Source of the DNA: Bradyrhizobium sp. BR 10289
GTDB lineage: Bacteria; Pseudomonadota; Alphaproteobacteria; Rhizobiales; Xanthobacteraceae
Assembly (NCBI RefSeq): GCF_019455385.1
Contig: NZ_JACOFR010000009.1
Location: 124,001 to 188,000, forward strand
DNA: 64,000 bases
Direction of reading: 5' to 3'
Below the pieces are notes generated by a model. That model ran no database searches. It had not been told where the DNA came from and was given only the letters and a program-made list of their open reading frames with translations. The translations under genes were made by a program, and so were the position numbers. Shown here piece by piece: positions 32,679-40,613 of this stretch. Each line of letters opens with the position of its first letter. Position 1 is the stretch's first letter.

Positions 32679-34004
32679 ATGAACCGTCGCGGCTTTCTCA
32701 AGTCCGCGAGCATGACAGCCGGTTCCGTCGCGCTTGCGACGGCGATGCCTCGTATGGCTCTTTCATCGCCTGCTCGGGCATCACGCGTCGTTTCGGACAG
32801 GCCGATCCGGATCTCCCGGGAGCGGCTCAATGCGCTGGCAGCCAAGTTCTATTCCGTCTTCAATGAGCACAACGTCCTGGCCGCGGAGTTTCCCGCCAAG
32901 CATTCCGCACGTTTCGACGTCGACTTGAAGCGCATCACGACCTTCACGCGCGTTCAGGAAACGGGCGAGAGGGTCAAGGTCAGCGGACTGCTGGCCGTCC
33001 CGGCCGGCAAGCGCGGCGCCCTGCCCGTCCTCTCGTGGCAGCACGGCACGATCCTTTCGTTCGATCAGGTCCCTTCCAATCTCACGCGGCTGGAATCCGA
33101 CGGCTACGAGCTGCGCGACAACGTCGATTCGATCGAGACGCTCTTCAACATCCAGCGTTTTGCAGGCAATGGCTACGCCGTCATTGCCGCCGACTATCTG
33201 GGCAAGGGGCCCTATCGCGGTGGTCGCGGCGAAGCCTATGCGGTGAAGGAAGCAACCGTCCAATGCTGCCTCGATGTTCTGAATGCCGGATTGCTGGAAC
33301 TCGGGAAACTGGGCCTGCGCAAATCCGCGCTGGTCTTGAACGGCTGGTCGCAGGGCGCACTGAATACGCAATGGCTCAAGCAGGAGATGCAGCGGCGGCG
33401 CATCGCGGTGACCGCAACCGCAGCCCAGAGTCCATTCAACAATCTACCCGAAAGCTTCCACTACTGGGTGAGCCCCAAATCCTACATTCCGGCCACGGAT
33501 AGCGCCTATCCGCTGCCCCCGGCCTGGATCACACCCTGTATCATCGTCCTGCTCGGAAGCTATCGGCGGTACTATGACCTGAACAGGCTGTTCGATGCCG
33601 CTATCAAGCCGCAATACCGCGCCTTTGCCGAAACGTACTGGTCCCACTACAGCCTGGACGGCGAGATCGCGAAATCCATTCCGCCAGCCTCCGACTTTCT
33701 GGTTGACGGATTCTTCGAACGCTTCACCGACGACACCAACAGCCAATTCCTGCGCCGCCTCGCCGCGAACAGCGCCACCTTCTGGGGTTACGATTCTCCG
33801 ATCAGGTTCTACTACGGATTGGCCGACGAGGCCCTGTACCCAAGCCTCGTCAAGATGGCGCCGGCTTCGGGGGGACAATTGGCAGATGGCGTTGCCGTCA
33901 ACGGCGCGAGCCATCGCGGCACGTTCCTGGCGAGTCTTTATGGCGACGGCACCGCGCTGAATGGGAACACCACGGTCTTCGAATGGTTCAATTCGCTGAT
34001 GTGA
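32679..34004 (+). CDS. Secreted alpha/beta hydrolase with twin-arginine-type signal
   Basis: A 441-residue exported lipase/esterase-like protein. The N-terminus MNRRGFLKSASMTAGSVALA is a Tat-type signal, cleaved near ARASRV. The fold is alpha/beta hydrolase: PVLSWQHGTI, then the nucleophile elbow GWSQG with Ser at residue 224, and a C-terminal His probably in VNGASHRGTF. Length and the YGLADEALYPS region resemble secretory lipases related to the LIP family. The ATG at 32679 is selected because the signal starts there; 28 upstream codons are open but not signal-like. It is convergent with the TPR-caspase gene. The substrate is unknown. Confidence 0.85.
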   Translation: MNRRGFLKSASMTAGSVALATAMPRMALSSPARASRVVSDRPIRISRERLNALAAKFYSVFNEHNVLAAEFPAKHSARFDVDLKRITTFTRVQETGERVKVSGLLAVPAGKRGALPVLSWQHGTILSFDQVPSNLTRLESDGYELRDNVDSIETLFNIQRFAGNGYAVIAADYLGKGPYRGGRGEAYAVKEATVQCCLDVLNAGLLELGKLGLRKSALVLNGWSQGALNTQWLKQEMQRRRIAVTATAAQSPFNNLPESFHYWVSPKSYIPATDSAYPLPPAWITPCIIVLLGSYRRYYDLNRLFDAAIKPQYRAFAETYWSHYSLDGEIAKSIPPASDFLVDGFFERFTDDTNSQFLRRLAANSATFWGYDSPIRFYYGLADEALYPSLVKMAPASGGQLADGVAVNGASHRGTFLASLYGDGTALNGNTTVFEWFNSLM

Positions 34005-34034
34005 AAGAGATCGCCGCCAGCGCCACGCGCCGCC

Positions 34035-35720
34035 TCACTTCCCCGCGACGAAATAAAAGTCCTCTCTCCCCGGCGGCGAGCCGTACGAGAACGGCTGCTG
34101 CTCGTGCTTGGTCGCGCTCCAGACCTCGTCGCGGACGATGTCGAACAGCTTTCGGATCTCGACCTTGGGCACCTTGATCTCGCGGGCAAGTGCAGTGGAG
34201 AACGGGCTGTCGGCGCCGTCCTCGCCGTCGATCGCGGTCTCGCCGTGCTTGGCGGCGTAGACCACCATGAAGCCGGCGCCGGGCTCGATGTTGGAAAAGC
34301 CCTTGTCGACCAGTTTGAGCGACAGCGTCTGCTGCATGGTCGGCGCGAACGGATTGTCGCGGCAGGCATCCAGGATCACGAGGCGCACTTTTCGCGCCGC
34401 GCCGACGGCGGCGATGACCTGCTCCAGCGCGACGGCTTGCGTCTCGGCATCCTTGTCGGCGGCAAGCTTGGCATCGACCGGGACGAGATAGTTGACCCCG
34501 CCAATCTCGAACCCATGGCCGGCATAATAGACCACGGCCCAATCGGCCTTCTCCGCTTCGTCGGCGAAGGTCTTCAGCGCTTGGAAGAACTTGTCGCGGG
34601 TGAGGTCATTGACGGAGATCACTGTCTGGAAACCGACATCCTTCAGCACGCTTGCGATCAGTTTCGCATCGCGCGGCGGATTGGGCAGGGCGTGCACGTT
34701 CTTGTAGGCGCCGTTGCCGACCACCAGCGCGACGCGGCGGCCGGTGGGCGCGGCCTGCTCCCTCGGCGTCAGCGCGGCGAGCCGCTCCTGCGCGATGGCG
34801 CGGGCGCGGGCGACGTCGAGTTCGTCGTAGTTGGTCAGCGAATAGGCCGCCGAACGGTAGTCGGCCCGGGCCTGGGCGAGGTCTTTCCTCCGCTCGTAGA
34901 TCTGGCCGCGGCCTGAATGCGCCCGGACGTTGTTGGGGTAGAGCTGGATGACCGTGTTGTAGTCCTTCAACGCGGAATCGAGGTCGCCCTTCATCATGAA
35001 GACGTCGGCGCGGTTGTTGATCGCGAAACCGTTCTTCGGCTGCCTCTCGATCAGATTGTTGCAATCGGCAAAGGCCTGGTCGTACTTGCCCATCAGGCCC
35101 CAGGTGATGCAGCGGTTGCCGCTGACCTGCGGTGCGGTCGGATCGATCTTCTCGGCCTCCGCGAAATCGGCGATCGCACCGTCGTAATCCTTCAGCAGCG
35201 TGCGCGCCCGGGCACGATTGGTCCAGGGCAGCAGGAATTTGGGCGTGTACTTGATCGACATGTTGAAATCGTCGATCGCGCTTTGCAGCGCCCCGCGGCG
35301 TAGCTGGATGACCCCGCGGTTGTTGTAGGGAACGCCGTAGGTCGGCCGCTTCTGGAGCGCGAGATTGTAGTCCGCCATCGCAAGGTCTTCCTCGCCTTTG
35401 CGCTCGTGGGCGAGGCCGCGCAGGTTGAGCGCTATGACGTAGTCCGGATCGAGCTCGACGGCCATCGACAAGGTCTCGATGGCATGGACGTAGTCGCGCT
35501 TGTTGATCTGGGTGTTGCCGCGCACGGTCAGCGCGATCGCCTTGTCCTTGCCGGTGAGGCGGTCGGCATTGAGCAGATTGTCGCAGGCGGTCGCACGGGC
35601 CTGGGCATCCGCCTGGCGGTCGCGGCAAACGGCGAGATCGTCGCCGAGCTGGGGCTCGGCTGCGGCGGTCGCGGCGGCGGAGATCAGGATGACGAGGGTC
35701 AGGGAAACGACGCGCAGCAT
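34035..35720 (-). CDS. Exported TPR-repeat protein with C-terminal caspase-like (C14) peptidase domain
   Basis: A 561-residue protein with a signal peptide (MLRVVSLTLVILISAAATAA), an N-terminal half of about seven TPR-like repeats (examples: HAIETLSMAVELDPDYVIAL, AIDDFNMSIKYTPKFLLPW), and a C-terminal caspase-family domain from about residue 320. The domain has VALVVGNGAYKN, the catalytic His in YYAGHGFEI (near residue 400) and the catalytic Cys in LDACRDNPF (near 452), so it appears active. Bacterial relatives are orthocaspases or metacaspase-like proteins; their targets are rarely known. Export would place the protease in the periplasm. It converges with the secreted hydrolase gene and has no obvious partner. 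Confidence 0.88.
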   Translation of the reverse strand: MLRVVSLTLVILISAAATAAAEPQLGDDLAVCRDRQADAQARATACDNLLNADRLTGKDKAIALTVRGNTQINKRDYVHAIETLSMAVELDPDYVIALNLRGLAHERKGEEDLAMADYNLALQKRPTYGVPYNNRGVIQLRRGALQSAIDDFNMSIKYTPKFLLPWTNRARARTLLKDYDGAIADFAEAEKIDPTAPQVSGNRCITWGLMGKYDQAFADCNNLIERQPKNGFAINNRADVFMMKGDLDSALKDYNTVIQLYPNNVRAHSGRGQIYERRKDLAQARADYRSAAYSLTNYDELDVARARAIAQERLAALTPREQAAPTGRRVALVVGNGAYKNVHALPNPPRDAKLIASVLKDVGFQTVISVNDLTRDKFFQALKTFADEAEKADWAVVYYAGHGFEIGGVNYLVPVDAKLAADKDAETQAVALEQVIAAVGAARKVRLVILDACRDNPFAPTMQQTLSLKLVDKGFSNIEPGAGFMVVYAAKHGETAIDGEDGADSPFSTALAREIKVPKVEIRKLFDIVRDEVWSATKHEQQPFSYGSPPGREDFYFVAGK

Positions 35721-35968
35721 GTTCTCAGGCCAGCTCCAGCCACCACTTTTAAGTCGATGGTCGATCGCACGGGTTCATCTCACGACGAGTTCCCTAACAC
35801 GCCAAGCCAGCCTCGTATGCGGCCTATTTCACAGGCTCGTGTCCGTCCCGGCGTAACAATCGCCGGCTTTCTCCGTATCTCGGATGACGCGAAAATGCGG
35901 CCGGGCAGGCTGTTCGCCCGGCGCCAACCGACCTAGACTGTCGCAACCTTCCGGAAAGAGGCTTCGCC

Positions 35969-36673
35969 ATGCGCCGTCCTGCCCTTCTGACCCTGCTCGC
36001 CGCAACCACCGCCCTGACGCTGGCCTTTGCCGTGCCGTCCCGGGCCGCCGAGGACGCGGTGGTGATCCCCGCCCCGGCGATGGACGCGGCGCCGGCAAGC
36101 GGCATCCAGACCGCCGTTGTCGCCGGCGGCTGCTTCTGGGGCGTGCAGGGCGTTTTCCAGCACACCGCCGGCGTCGTCAACGCGGTCTCCGGCTATGCCG
36201 GCGGCACCAAGGCGACGGCGGACTACCAGACCGTCTCGAGCGGCCGCACGGGACACGCGGAATCGGTCGAGATCAAGTACGATCCCAAGAAGATCTCCTA
36301 TGGCAAGATCCTCCAGATCTACTTCTCGGTGGTGCACGACCCGACGCAGCTCAACCGCCAGGGGCCGGACACCGGCACGCAATATCGCTCGGCGATCTTC
36401 ACCACCTCCGACGAGCAGAAGAAGGTGGCGGAGGCCTATATCGCCCAGCTCAACGGCGCGAAAGTGTTCGGCAAGCCGATCGTGACCAAGGTCGGCGCGC
36501 TCGAGGCGTTCTATCCGGCCGAGGCCTATCACCAGGACTATCTGACGCTGCATCCGAACCAGCCCTACATTGCCTATAACGACCTGCCCAAGGTCGAGAA
36601 CCTGAAAAAGCTGTTCGCGGATAACTACATCGAGAAGCCGACGCTGGTGAATGCCAGCAAGGCCACCAACTGA
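35969..36673 (+). CDS. msrA: Peptide methionine sulfoxide reductase MsrA, exported
   Basis: MsrA repairs methionine-S-sulfoxide. The 234-residue protein has a signal peptide (MRRPALLTLLAATTALTLAF, cleavage near SRAAED), so it should act in the periplasm. The active-site loop is GGCFWGVQG with the catalytic Cys at residue 55, and VSGYAGG and GTQYRSAIF complete the family pattern. After the catalytic cysteine there is no further Cys, so it is a one-cysteine MsrA without its own resolving thiol. MsrB follows 30 bases downstream on the same strand. Regeneration must use an external thiol. Confidence 0.95.
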   Translation: MRRPALLTLLAATTALTLAFAVPSRAAEDAVVIPAPAMDAAPASGIQTAVVAGGCFWGVQGVFQHTAGVVNAVSGYAGGTKATADYQTVSSGRTGHAESVEIKYDPKKISYGKILQIYFSVVHDPTQLNRQGPDTGTQYRSAIFTTSDEQKKVAEAYIAQLNGAKVFGKPIVTKVGALEAFYPAEAYHQDYLTLHPNQPYIAYNDLPKVENLKKLFADNYIEKPTLVNASKATN

Positions 36674-36703
36674 TCTTCAGAGCACAGACAAAACGGGAGA
36701 CCC

Positions 36704-37132
<429 letters not shown>

Positions 37133-37143
37133 CCTGACGCGCC

Positions 37144-37168
37144 GCCGGGTTCCGGCATGGAACCCGGC
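37144..37168 (+). terminator. Hairpin after msrB, possible weak terminator
   Basis: A perfect 10-bp stem GCCGGGTTCC/GGAACCCGGC with a 5-base loop starts 12 bases after msrB. The T-rich stretch is about a dozen bases further on rather than at the stem, so intrinsic termination may be inefficient. Confidence 0.45.
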
Positions 37169-37240
37169 TGCGGGATGTGCTTTTCTTCCTTGGCGGTGCA
37201 GCTGATCGGCGTCTTTTGACGGCCGCCAGGGAGGACGCAA

Positions 37241-37405
37241 ATGTCGCTCGGGACCATCCTGATCATCCTGGTGATCATCTACCTGCTCGGCGGTCTGTCC
37301 GGCCGGATCGGCGGCTATGGCTACGGCATGGGCCATTCCGGCATGGGTATCGGCGGGGTCGTGCTCGTGGTGCTGATCGTGCTGCTGCTTCTTGGCAAAC
37401 TATAA
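37241..37405 (+). CDS. DUF3309-like small membrane protein
   Basis: A 54-residue ORF starts MSLGTILIILVIIYLLGG, has a Gly/Tyr/His-rich middle (GYGYGMGHSG), and ends with VVLVVLIVLLLLGKL. This two-hydrophobic-segment design with a glycine-rich loop is the DUF3309 family pattern, common in alphaproteobacteria and of unknown role. A ribosome-binding site GGGAGG lies ten bases upstream. It sits alone between msrB and a conserved hypothetical gene. Confidence 0.8.
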   Translation: MSLGTILIILVIIYLLGGLSGRIGGYGYGMGHSGMGIGGVVLVVLIVLLLLGKL

Positions 37406-37618
37406 ACCATTTAAGTTATTGAAGTTCTTGAGTTTATAGCTCCCGCGGGGCTGCCATGCGCGGATTCATCATCTCGCATCGCAGGGGTCGCATTTCCGTC
37501 AAATCGGCCTATATTAGAGGGCGAAAATGACATGTGCGGCGGCCCGCTCGATTGCGGCCCCTGCCCCCTCAAACCCCACGCGCTTAAAGCCCCAGAGAAG
37601 ATCACGAGGTCTTTGACC

Positions 37619-37909
37619 ATGCGTCCACTGCGTCCGTTCAACTTCAACACCTCCGCCGAACTCTTCCCCGCTGCGATCCGCAAGAAGAAGCGTGCCGGCT
37701 TCACCTATCGCCGGTTCGGCACCGCGGCCGAAGCCGTGCAGTTCGCGATGGAGCAGTTGCCGACGGATTCGCTGAACGGCGCCTATCTCCAGGTCGAGGA
37801 AGCGCGCTTCGACCAGAACGGCATCCGCTCGCTCTATGAGAGCGAGGCCTTCCCGCTGCCCCGCCGTCCCAAGCCGGCCGCTGCCGAGACGGACGCCGAC
37901 GCGGCGTAA
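37619..37909 (+). CDS. Conserved hypothetical protein, basic N-terminus
   Basis: A 96-residue cytoplasmic protein starting MRPLRPFNFNTSAELF, with a basic region (IRKKKRAGFTYRRFG), an amphipathic middle (AEAVQFAMEQLP) and an Ala/Pro-rich acidic tail. I recognise it only as a conserved hypothetical of Bradyrhizobium-type genomes; no named domain is assigned. The ATG at 37619 is preceded by GAGGT at suitable distance and gives the conserved start; the longer frame from 37532 begins with unlikely sequence. It is followed by a good intrinsic terminator. Confidence 0.75.
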   Translation: MRPLRPFNFNTSAELFPAAIRKKKRAGFTYRRFGTAAEAVQFAMEQLPTDSLNGAYLQVEEARFDQNGIRSLYESEAFPLPRRPKPAAAETDADAA

Positions 37910-37936
37910 GTTTTCGCCACACTCCGATGTGCGGAG

Positions 37937-37970
37937 AAAGCGCGATGGCCGAAAGGCTGTCGCGCTTTTT
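37937..37970 (+). terminator. Intrinsic terminator after the conserved hypothetical gene
   Basis: AAAGCGCGATGGCC (37937-37950) pairs with GGCTGTCGCGCTTT (37955-37968), allowing two G-T pairs, around GAAA, and is followed by Ts. It lies 28 bases after the stop. Confidence 0.85.
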
Positions 37971-38014
37971 GCGTTTTGGTTCTCTCGCTTGCGGGAGCTA
38001 GGCGATGATTCTCG

Positions 38015-38150
38015 TGCCCCGGACGCAGCGCAGCGCTCCTTCAGCGGTGCGCTGCAGAGCCGGGGCCCATGTCTACACGTCTTCCCGTGTTGCCTTCTGA
38101 GTCCCGGCTCTGCGCAGCGGCACTACGCGCCGCAGCGCGTCCGGGACACG
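38015..38150. repeat. Palindromic intergenic repeat, family C (CCCCGGACGCAGCGCAGCG type), copy 1
   Basis: The ends TGCCCCGGACGCAGCGC and GCGCGTCCGGGACACG are inverted, with CAGAGCCGGGGCCCATG and TCCCGGCTCTGCGCAGCGG as an inner inverted pair. A second copy with the same parts in the same order is at 49208-49333. It fills the gap before the DUF4112 gene. Confidence 0.75.
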
Positions 38151-38176
38151 AGAGAGGAGCGAGAAGAGGCGAAGAG

Positions 38177-38701
38177 CTACATCTTCGGCTGCTTGTCGAG
38201 CCAGCGGCGCAGGAGGCGCACGTTGCGCATGTTGGCGCGGAACATGACGTCGAAGGCGTCGCCCGCGAACGGCACGATGCCGACGACGCCGTCGAGGGCG
38301 ACGTTGCCCAGCATGCGCGCGGTGATGTACCAGGGCGCGCCCAGCGCGCGGGCCTCCCGCACCAGCCACAGCGAGATCGCTGTCGTGATGATGTCGCCGA
38401 CGACGGGGATCAGGCCGATCAGCCCGTCGATGCCGTAGCGGATATTGGTGCCGGGCAGGACGAAGGCGACGTCGAGCAGCTTTGCGATCGCCTCGATCCG
38501 CGCGATGCGCTGTTCGCGCGTCAGATTACCGAATGGATTTCCTTGACCGAACTCGAAGCGAAACTCGCGAAAGCCCTGCTCCAGCGTCTCGGGCCGGATC
38601 TCGTGACCGTCCTGATCGATGATCGGCCCGCGCGCACCAGCGCCGGGGAAGGTGCTCCCGGAACGGGATTTGCGGGGGGCGAGAATATCGTCGTCGGGCA
38701 T
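38177..38701 (-). CDS. DUF4112 domain protein
   Basis: A 174-residue protein from the start at 38701 (MPDDDILAPRKSR). The N-terminal third is polar and disordered. The DUF4112 domain follows: RIARIEAIAKLLDVAFVLPG, then GIDGLIGLIPVVGDIITTAIS and GVVGIVPFAGDAFDVMFRAN, two glycine-rich hydrophobic segments with the repeated IPVVGD / VPFAGD motif typical of the family. It is predicted to be membrane-associated; its function is unknown. ATGs two and nine codons upstream are possible starts. The next gene upstream on the strand is another small membrane protein. Confidence 0.85.
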   Translation of the reverse strand: MPDDDILAPRKSRSGSTFPGAGARGPIIDQDGHEIRPETLEQGFREFRFEFGQGNPFGNLTREQRIARIEAIAKLLDVAFVLPGTNIRYGIDGLIGLIPVVGDIITTAISLWLVREARALGAPWYITARMLGNVALDGVVGIVPFAGDAFDVMFRANMRNVRLLRRWLDKQPKM

Positions 38702-38767
38702 GGTCATAACCGGAGGGAAACGCGCCAACGCGGCGGAGGTTGCTGCACGCGCGCGAACGTCGCGTGC

Positions 38768-39196
38768 TCAGGTCGAGGCCGGCGCGGCCTGCGGCTCCTC
38801 GATATATCTATGCACGAGCCAGGATGAAATCACCGCCGGCACGAAGCCGACGAGGCCGTACAGGACGAACTGCACCGCGCCCGAATCCGGCCCGCGCGAG
38901 CTGTAGGTCAGCGTCGCCAGGACGAAGGCGATCAGCCCGACCAGCAGCATCCGCACGCTAGGCGGGATCCGCCGGACATGGAGCAGGATGTCGTCGACCG
39001 CCCCGATCATCAGCGAGGGCAGGAAGCCGAACAGATAGCTGTATTGCAGGGTCTTGAAGAACACCGCGAACAGCTTGCCGACCTCGCCGAGATTGGTCTG
39101 GGCCCAATAGCCGGACTGGTAGGTCGTGGTCAGCAGCAGCAGGAACCCGCCGACGAACGGCCCGACCAGCGCAAACACCAGATAGCGTTTCATCAC
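38768..39196 (-). CDS. Small four-span membrane protein, possibly DUF5413
   Basis: A 142-residue integral membrane protein with about four hydrophobic segments: LVFALVGPFVGGFLLLLTTT, GKLFAVFFKTLQYSYLFG, RMLLVGLIAFVLATLTY and FVLYGLVGFVPAVISSWLV. It ends in an Ala/Pro-rich tail. I believe it matches the DUF5413 family of rhizobial membrane proteins, but cannot check that. It is 67 bases upstream of the DUF4112 gene on the same strand and may be in one transcript with it. No catalytic motif is visible. Confidence 0.65.
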   Translation of the reverse strand: MMKRYLVFALVGPFVGGFLLLLTTTYQSGYWAQTNLGEVGKLFAVFFKTLQYSYLFGFLPSLMIGAVDDILLHVRRIPPSVRMLLVGLIAFVLATLTYSSRGPDSGAVQFVLYGLVGFVPAVISSWLVHRYIEEPQAAPAST

Positions 39197-39346
39197 AACC
39201 CCTCACACCTGCCCCGTTATAGCAGTGCTGCGGGAACCCTCAACAGCCGGCGCAGGCGCCCGCCGCAAGAAGGGAACAAGTGGCAAAGCGACGAGTTCAG
39301 ACAGGACTTGAAATTCGTAACCCTTGTCAGATTTGGAGCCGTGCCG

Positions 39347-39592
39347 ATGTCCCGCAAGTTCGTTCTTACCGTGACGCTCATCCTGACAACCCTGAGCGGC
39401 GCGTCGATGACGCCGGTTCTCGCGCAAGGCCACATGGGCACGCCGCAGGAACAGAACGCCTGCTCGCGCGATGCATCGAAGCTCTGCCGCAAGGACCTCG
39501 GCAATGACGGCGCGGTTCAAGGCTGCCTGCAGGCGAACCGCGCAAAACTGTCGAAGTCGTGCAGCAAGGTGTTCCAGAGCCATGGAATGTAA
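39347..39592 (+). CDS. Small secreted cysteine-rich protein
   Basis: An 81-residue protein with a signal peptide (MSRKFVLTVTLILTTLSGA, cleavage near VLAQGH) and a short mature part with four cysteines in the order C-x7-C-x12-C-x11-C (from NACSRDASKLC to KSCSKV). The pattern resembles a single cysteine-rich repeat of the GLG1/PF00839 type: Leu-Cys, Gly-Cys-Leu and a final Ser-Cys. A likely paralogue lies at 40114-40407. The ATG at 39347 is used since the signal starts there. Function is unknown; disulfide formation in the periplasm is expected. Confidence 0.7.
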   Translation: MSRKFVLTVTLILTTLSGASMTPVLAQGHMGTPQEQNACSRDASKLCRKDLGNDGAVQGCLQANRAKLSKSCSKVFQSHGM

Positions 39593-39647
39593 GTCGGCAT
39601 GTAAGATCGGGATGTGATGACATTCCCCGCGAACGGAGGCTGATACG

Positions 39648-39872
39648 ATGCTGCGCGACGAACAGCTCGCGGTCCTGAAGGACATCAGTCAATCCGTTGC
39701 CTTTGCCGACGACCGGCAAGGCATGATGGTCCAATTGATCGCCGACGGCTACGTGATCAAGGACGGCGATCTGTTCGAGCTCACCGCCAAGGGCGCGAGC
39801 GCGGTGGAAGAGCACGCCGCATCGCTCGCTGACGTGGAACCGGCGAGTACATCATCCGATCGGATGGCCTGA
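39648..39872 (+). CDS. Small hypothetical protein
   Basis: A 74-residue, acidic, soluble protein starting MLRDEQLAVLKDISQSVAF. It has one short DGYVIKDGDLFELTAKG segment that looks like a winged-helix wing (small beta hairpin after a helix), and an Ala/Ser-rich tail. This could be a remnant or small relative of a helix-turn-helix protein, but no family is recognised. It has a GGAGG ribosome-binding site about ten bases before the ATG and lies between the two cysteine-rich genes. The following 241 bases hold nothing I recognise. Confidence 0.55.
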   Translation: MLRDEQLAVLKDISQSVAFADDRQGMMVQLIADGYVIKDGDLFELTAKGASAVEEHAASLADVEPASTSSDRMA

Positions 39873-40113
39873 TCGTCGCGACGTGACTCGCGTGCAACAA
39901 TTGCGAATTCCTTCGCGTCGCCCATTGCAGCTGTCCGGCGATGGCGCATACTTCGCTCGGGCGGCGCAGCACTTTTCGATTCGAACATCATGAAATCGAG
40001 CGACCACATGCGGGATTGAGTTCCCGGCGTGAAGGCTGTGACATGCGGCAGATCAAGCCGTGTGCGGCGCCCCAAAACGAAATGGCTCAAGCCAACGCGG
40101 GGATGCAATCTTC

Positions 40114-40407
40114 ATGACACGCTGCCAGACCATCGCAACTCTCTTCAAAACCACCGCTTCGCTTCTGGCTCTCACCACCGCCATCGCAGTCCAGACATCG
40201 CCCGGCTTCGCCTTCTCGTCCGAAGCGCAGCAGATGTGCTCGGGCGATGCGATGCGGCTGTGCTCCAGTGAAATCCCCGACATCTCCCGGATCACCGCCT
40301 GCATGGTGCGGAACAAGTCGCAGGTCAGCCCCGGCTGCCGCGCCGTGATGGACCGCGAGCACGCCGCCGCAACGGCGGCACGGAAGCGCGAAGCCGCGGC
40401 GCAGTAA
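40114..40407 (+). CDS. Small secreted cysteine-rich protein (paralogue of the one at 39347)
   Basis: A 97-residue protein with a signal peptide (MTRCQTIATLFKTTASLLAL, cleavage near GFAFSS) and a mature part with the same layout as its neighbour: QQMCSGDAMRLCSSEIPD, then ITACMVRNKSQVSPGCRAVM, so C-x7-C-x12-C-x11-C, and a basic Ala-rich C-terminus. Identical cysteine spacing supports common origin with the 39347 gene, though the sequences have diverged. The ATG at 40114 is used; the frame extends to 40060. Function unknown. Confidence 0.7.
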   Translation: MTRCQTIATLFKTTASLLALTTAIAVQTSPGFAFSSEAQQMCSGDAMRLCSSEIPDISRITACMVRNKSQVSPGCRAVMDREHAAATAARKREAAAQ

Positions 40408-40453
40408 GGCTAGCAAATCCTAAGTAGACAGAGCTGCCGGTTAGGGGGCGCTT

Positions 40454-40606
40454 CACCTCTCCCGTAGGGAGAGGTCGGAGCGCATCGAAGATGCGGTCCG
40501 GGTGAGGGGTTACACTCTCACTGAACGTTGCGGCCCCTCACCCGGATTGCTCAGGCGCGCAATTGCGCGCCATAGCAATCCGACCTCTCCCCGCTGGGGA
40601 GAGGTG
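40454..40606. repeat. REP-like inverted doublet, family A, copy 2
   Basis: Arms CACCTCTCCCGTAGGGAGAG ... CCGGGTGAGGGG and CCCCTCACCCGG ... CCCCGCTGGGGAGAGGTG are in inverted orientation around a unique centre, as in the copy at 1171-1305. The second arm carries a longer inner palindrome (caggcgcgcaattgcgcgcc). It separates the cysteine-rich gene from the convergent proline-rich gene. Confidence 0.85.
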
Positions 40607-40613
40607 ACCAAGC

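Noticed and set aside
37527..37616. 29-codon ORF ending two bases before the conserved hypothetical gene at 37619
   Set aside because: Its stop lies close enough to couple translation, but the sequence is Pro/Ala/Arg-rich with no family and no convincing ribosome-binding site.
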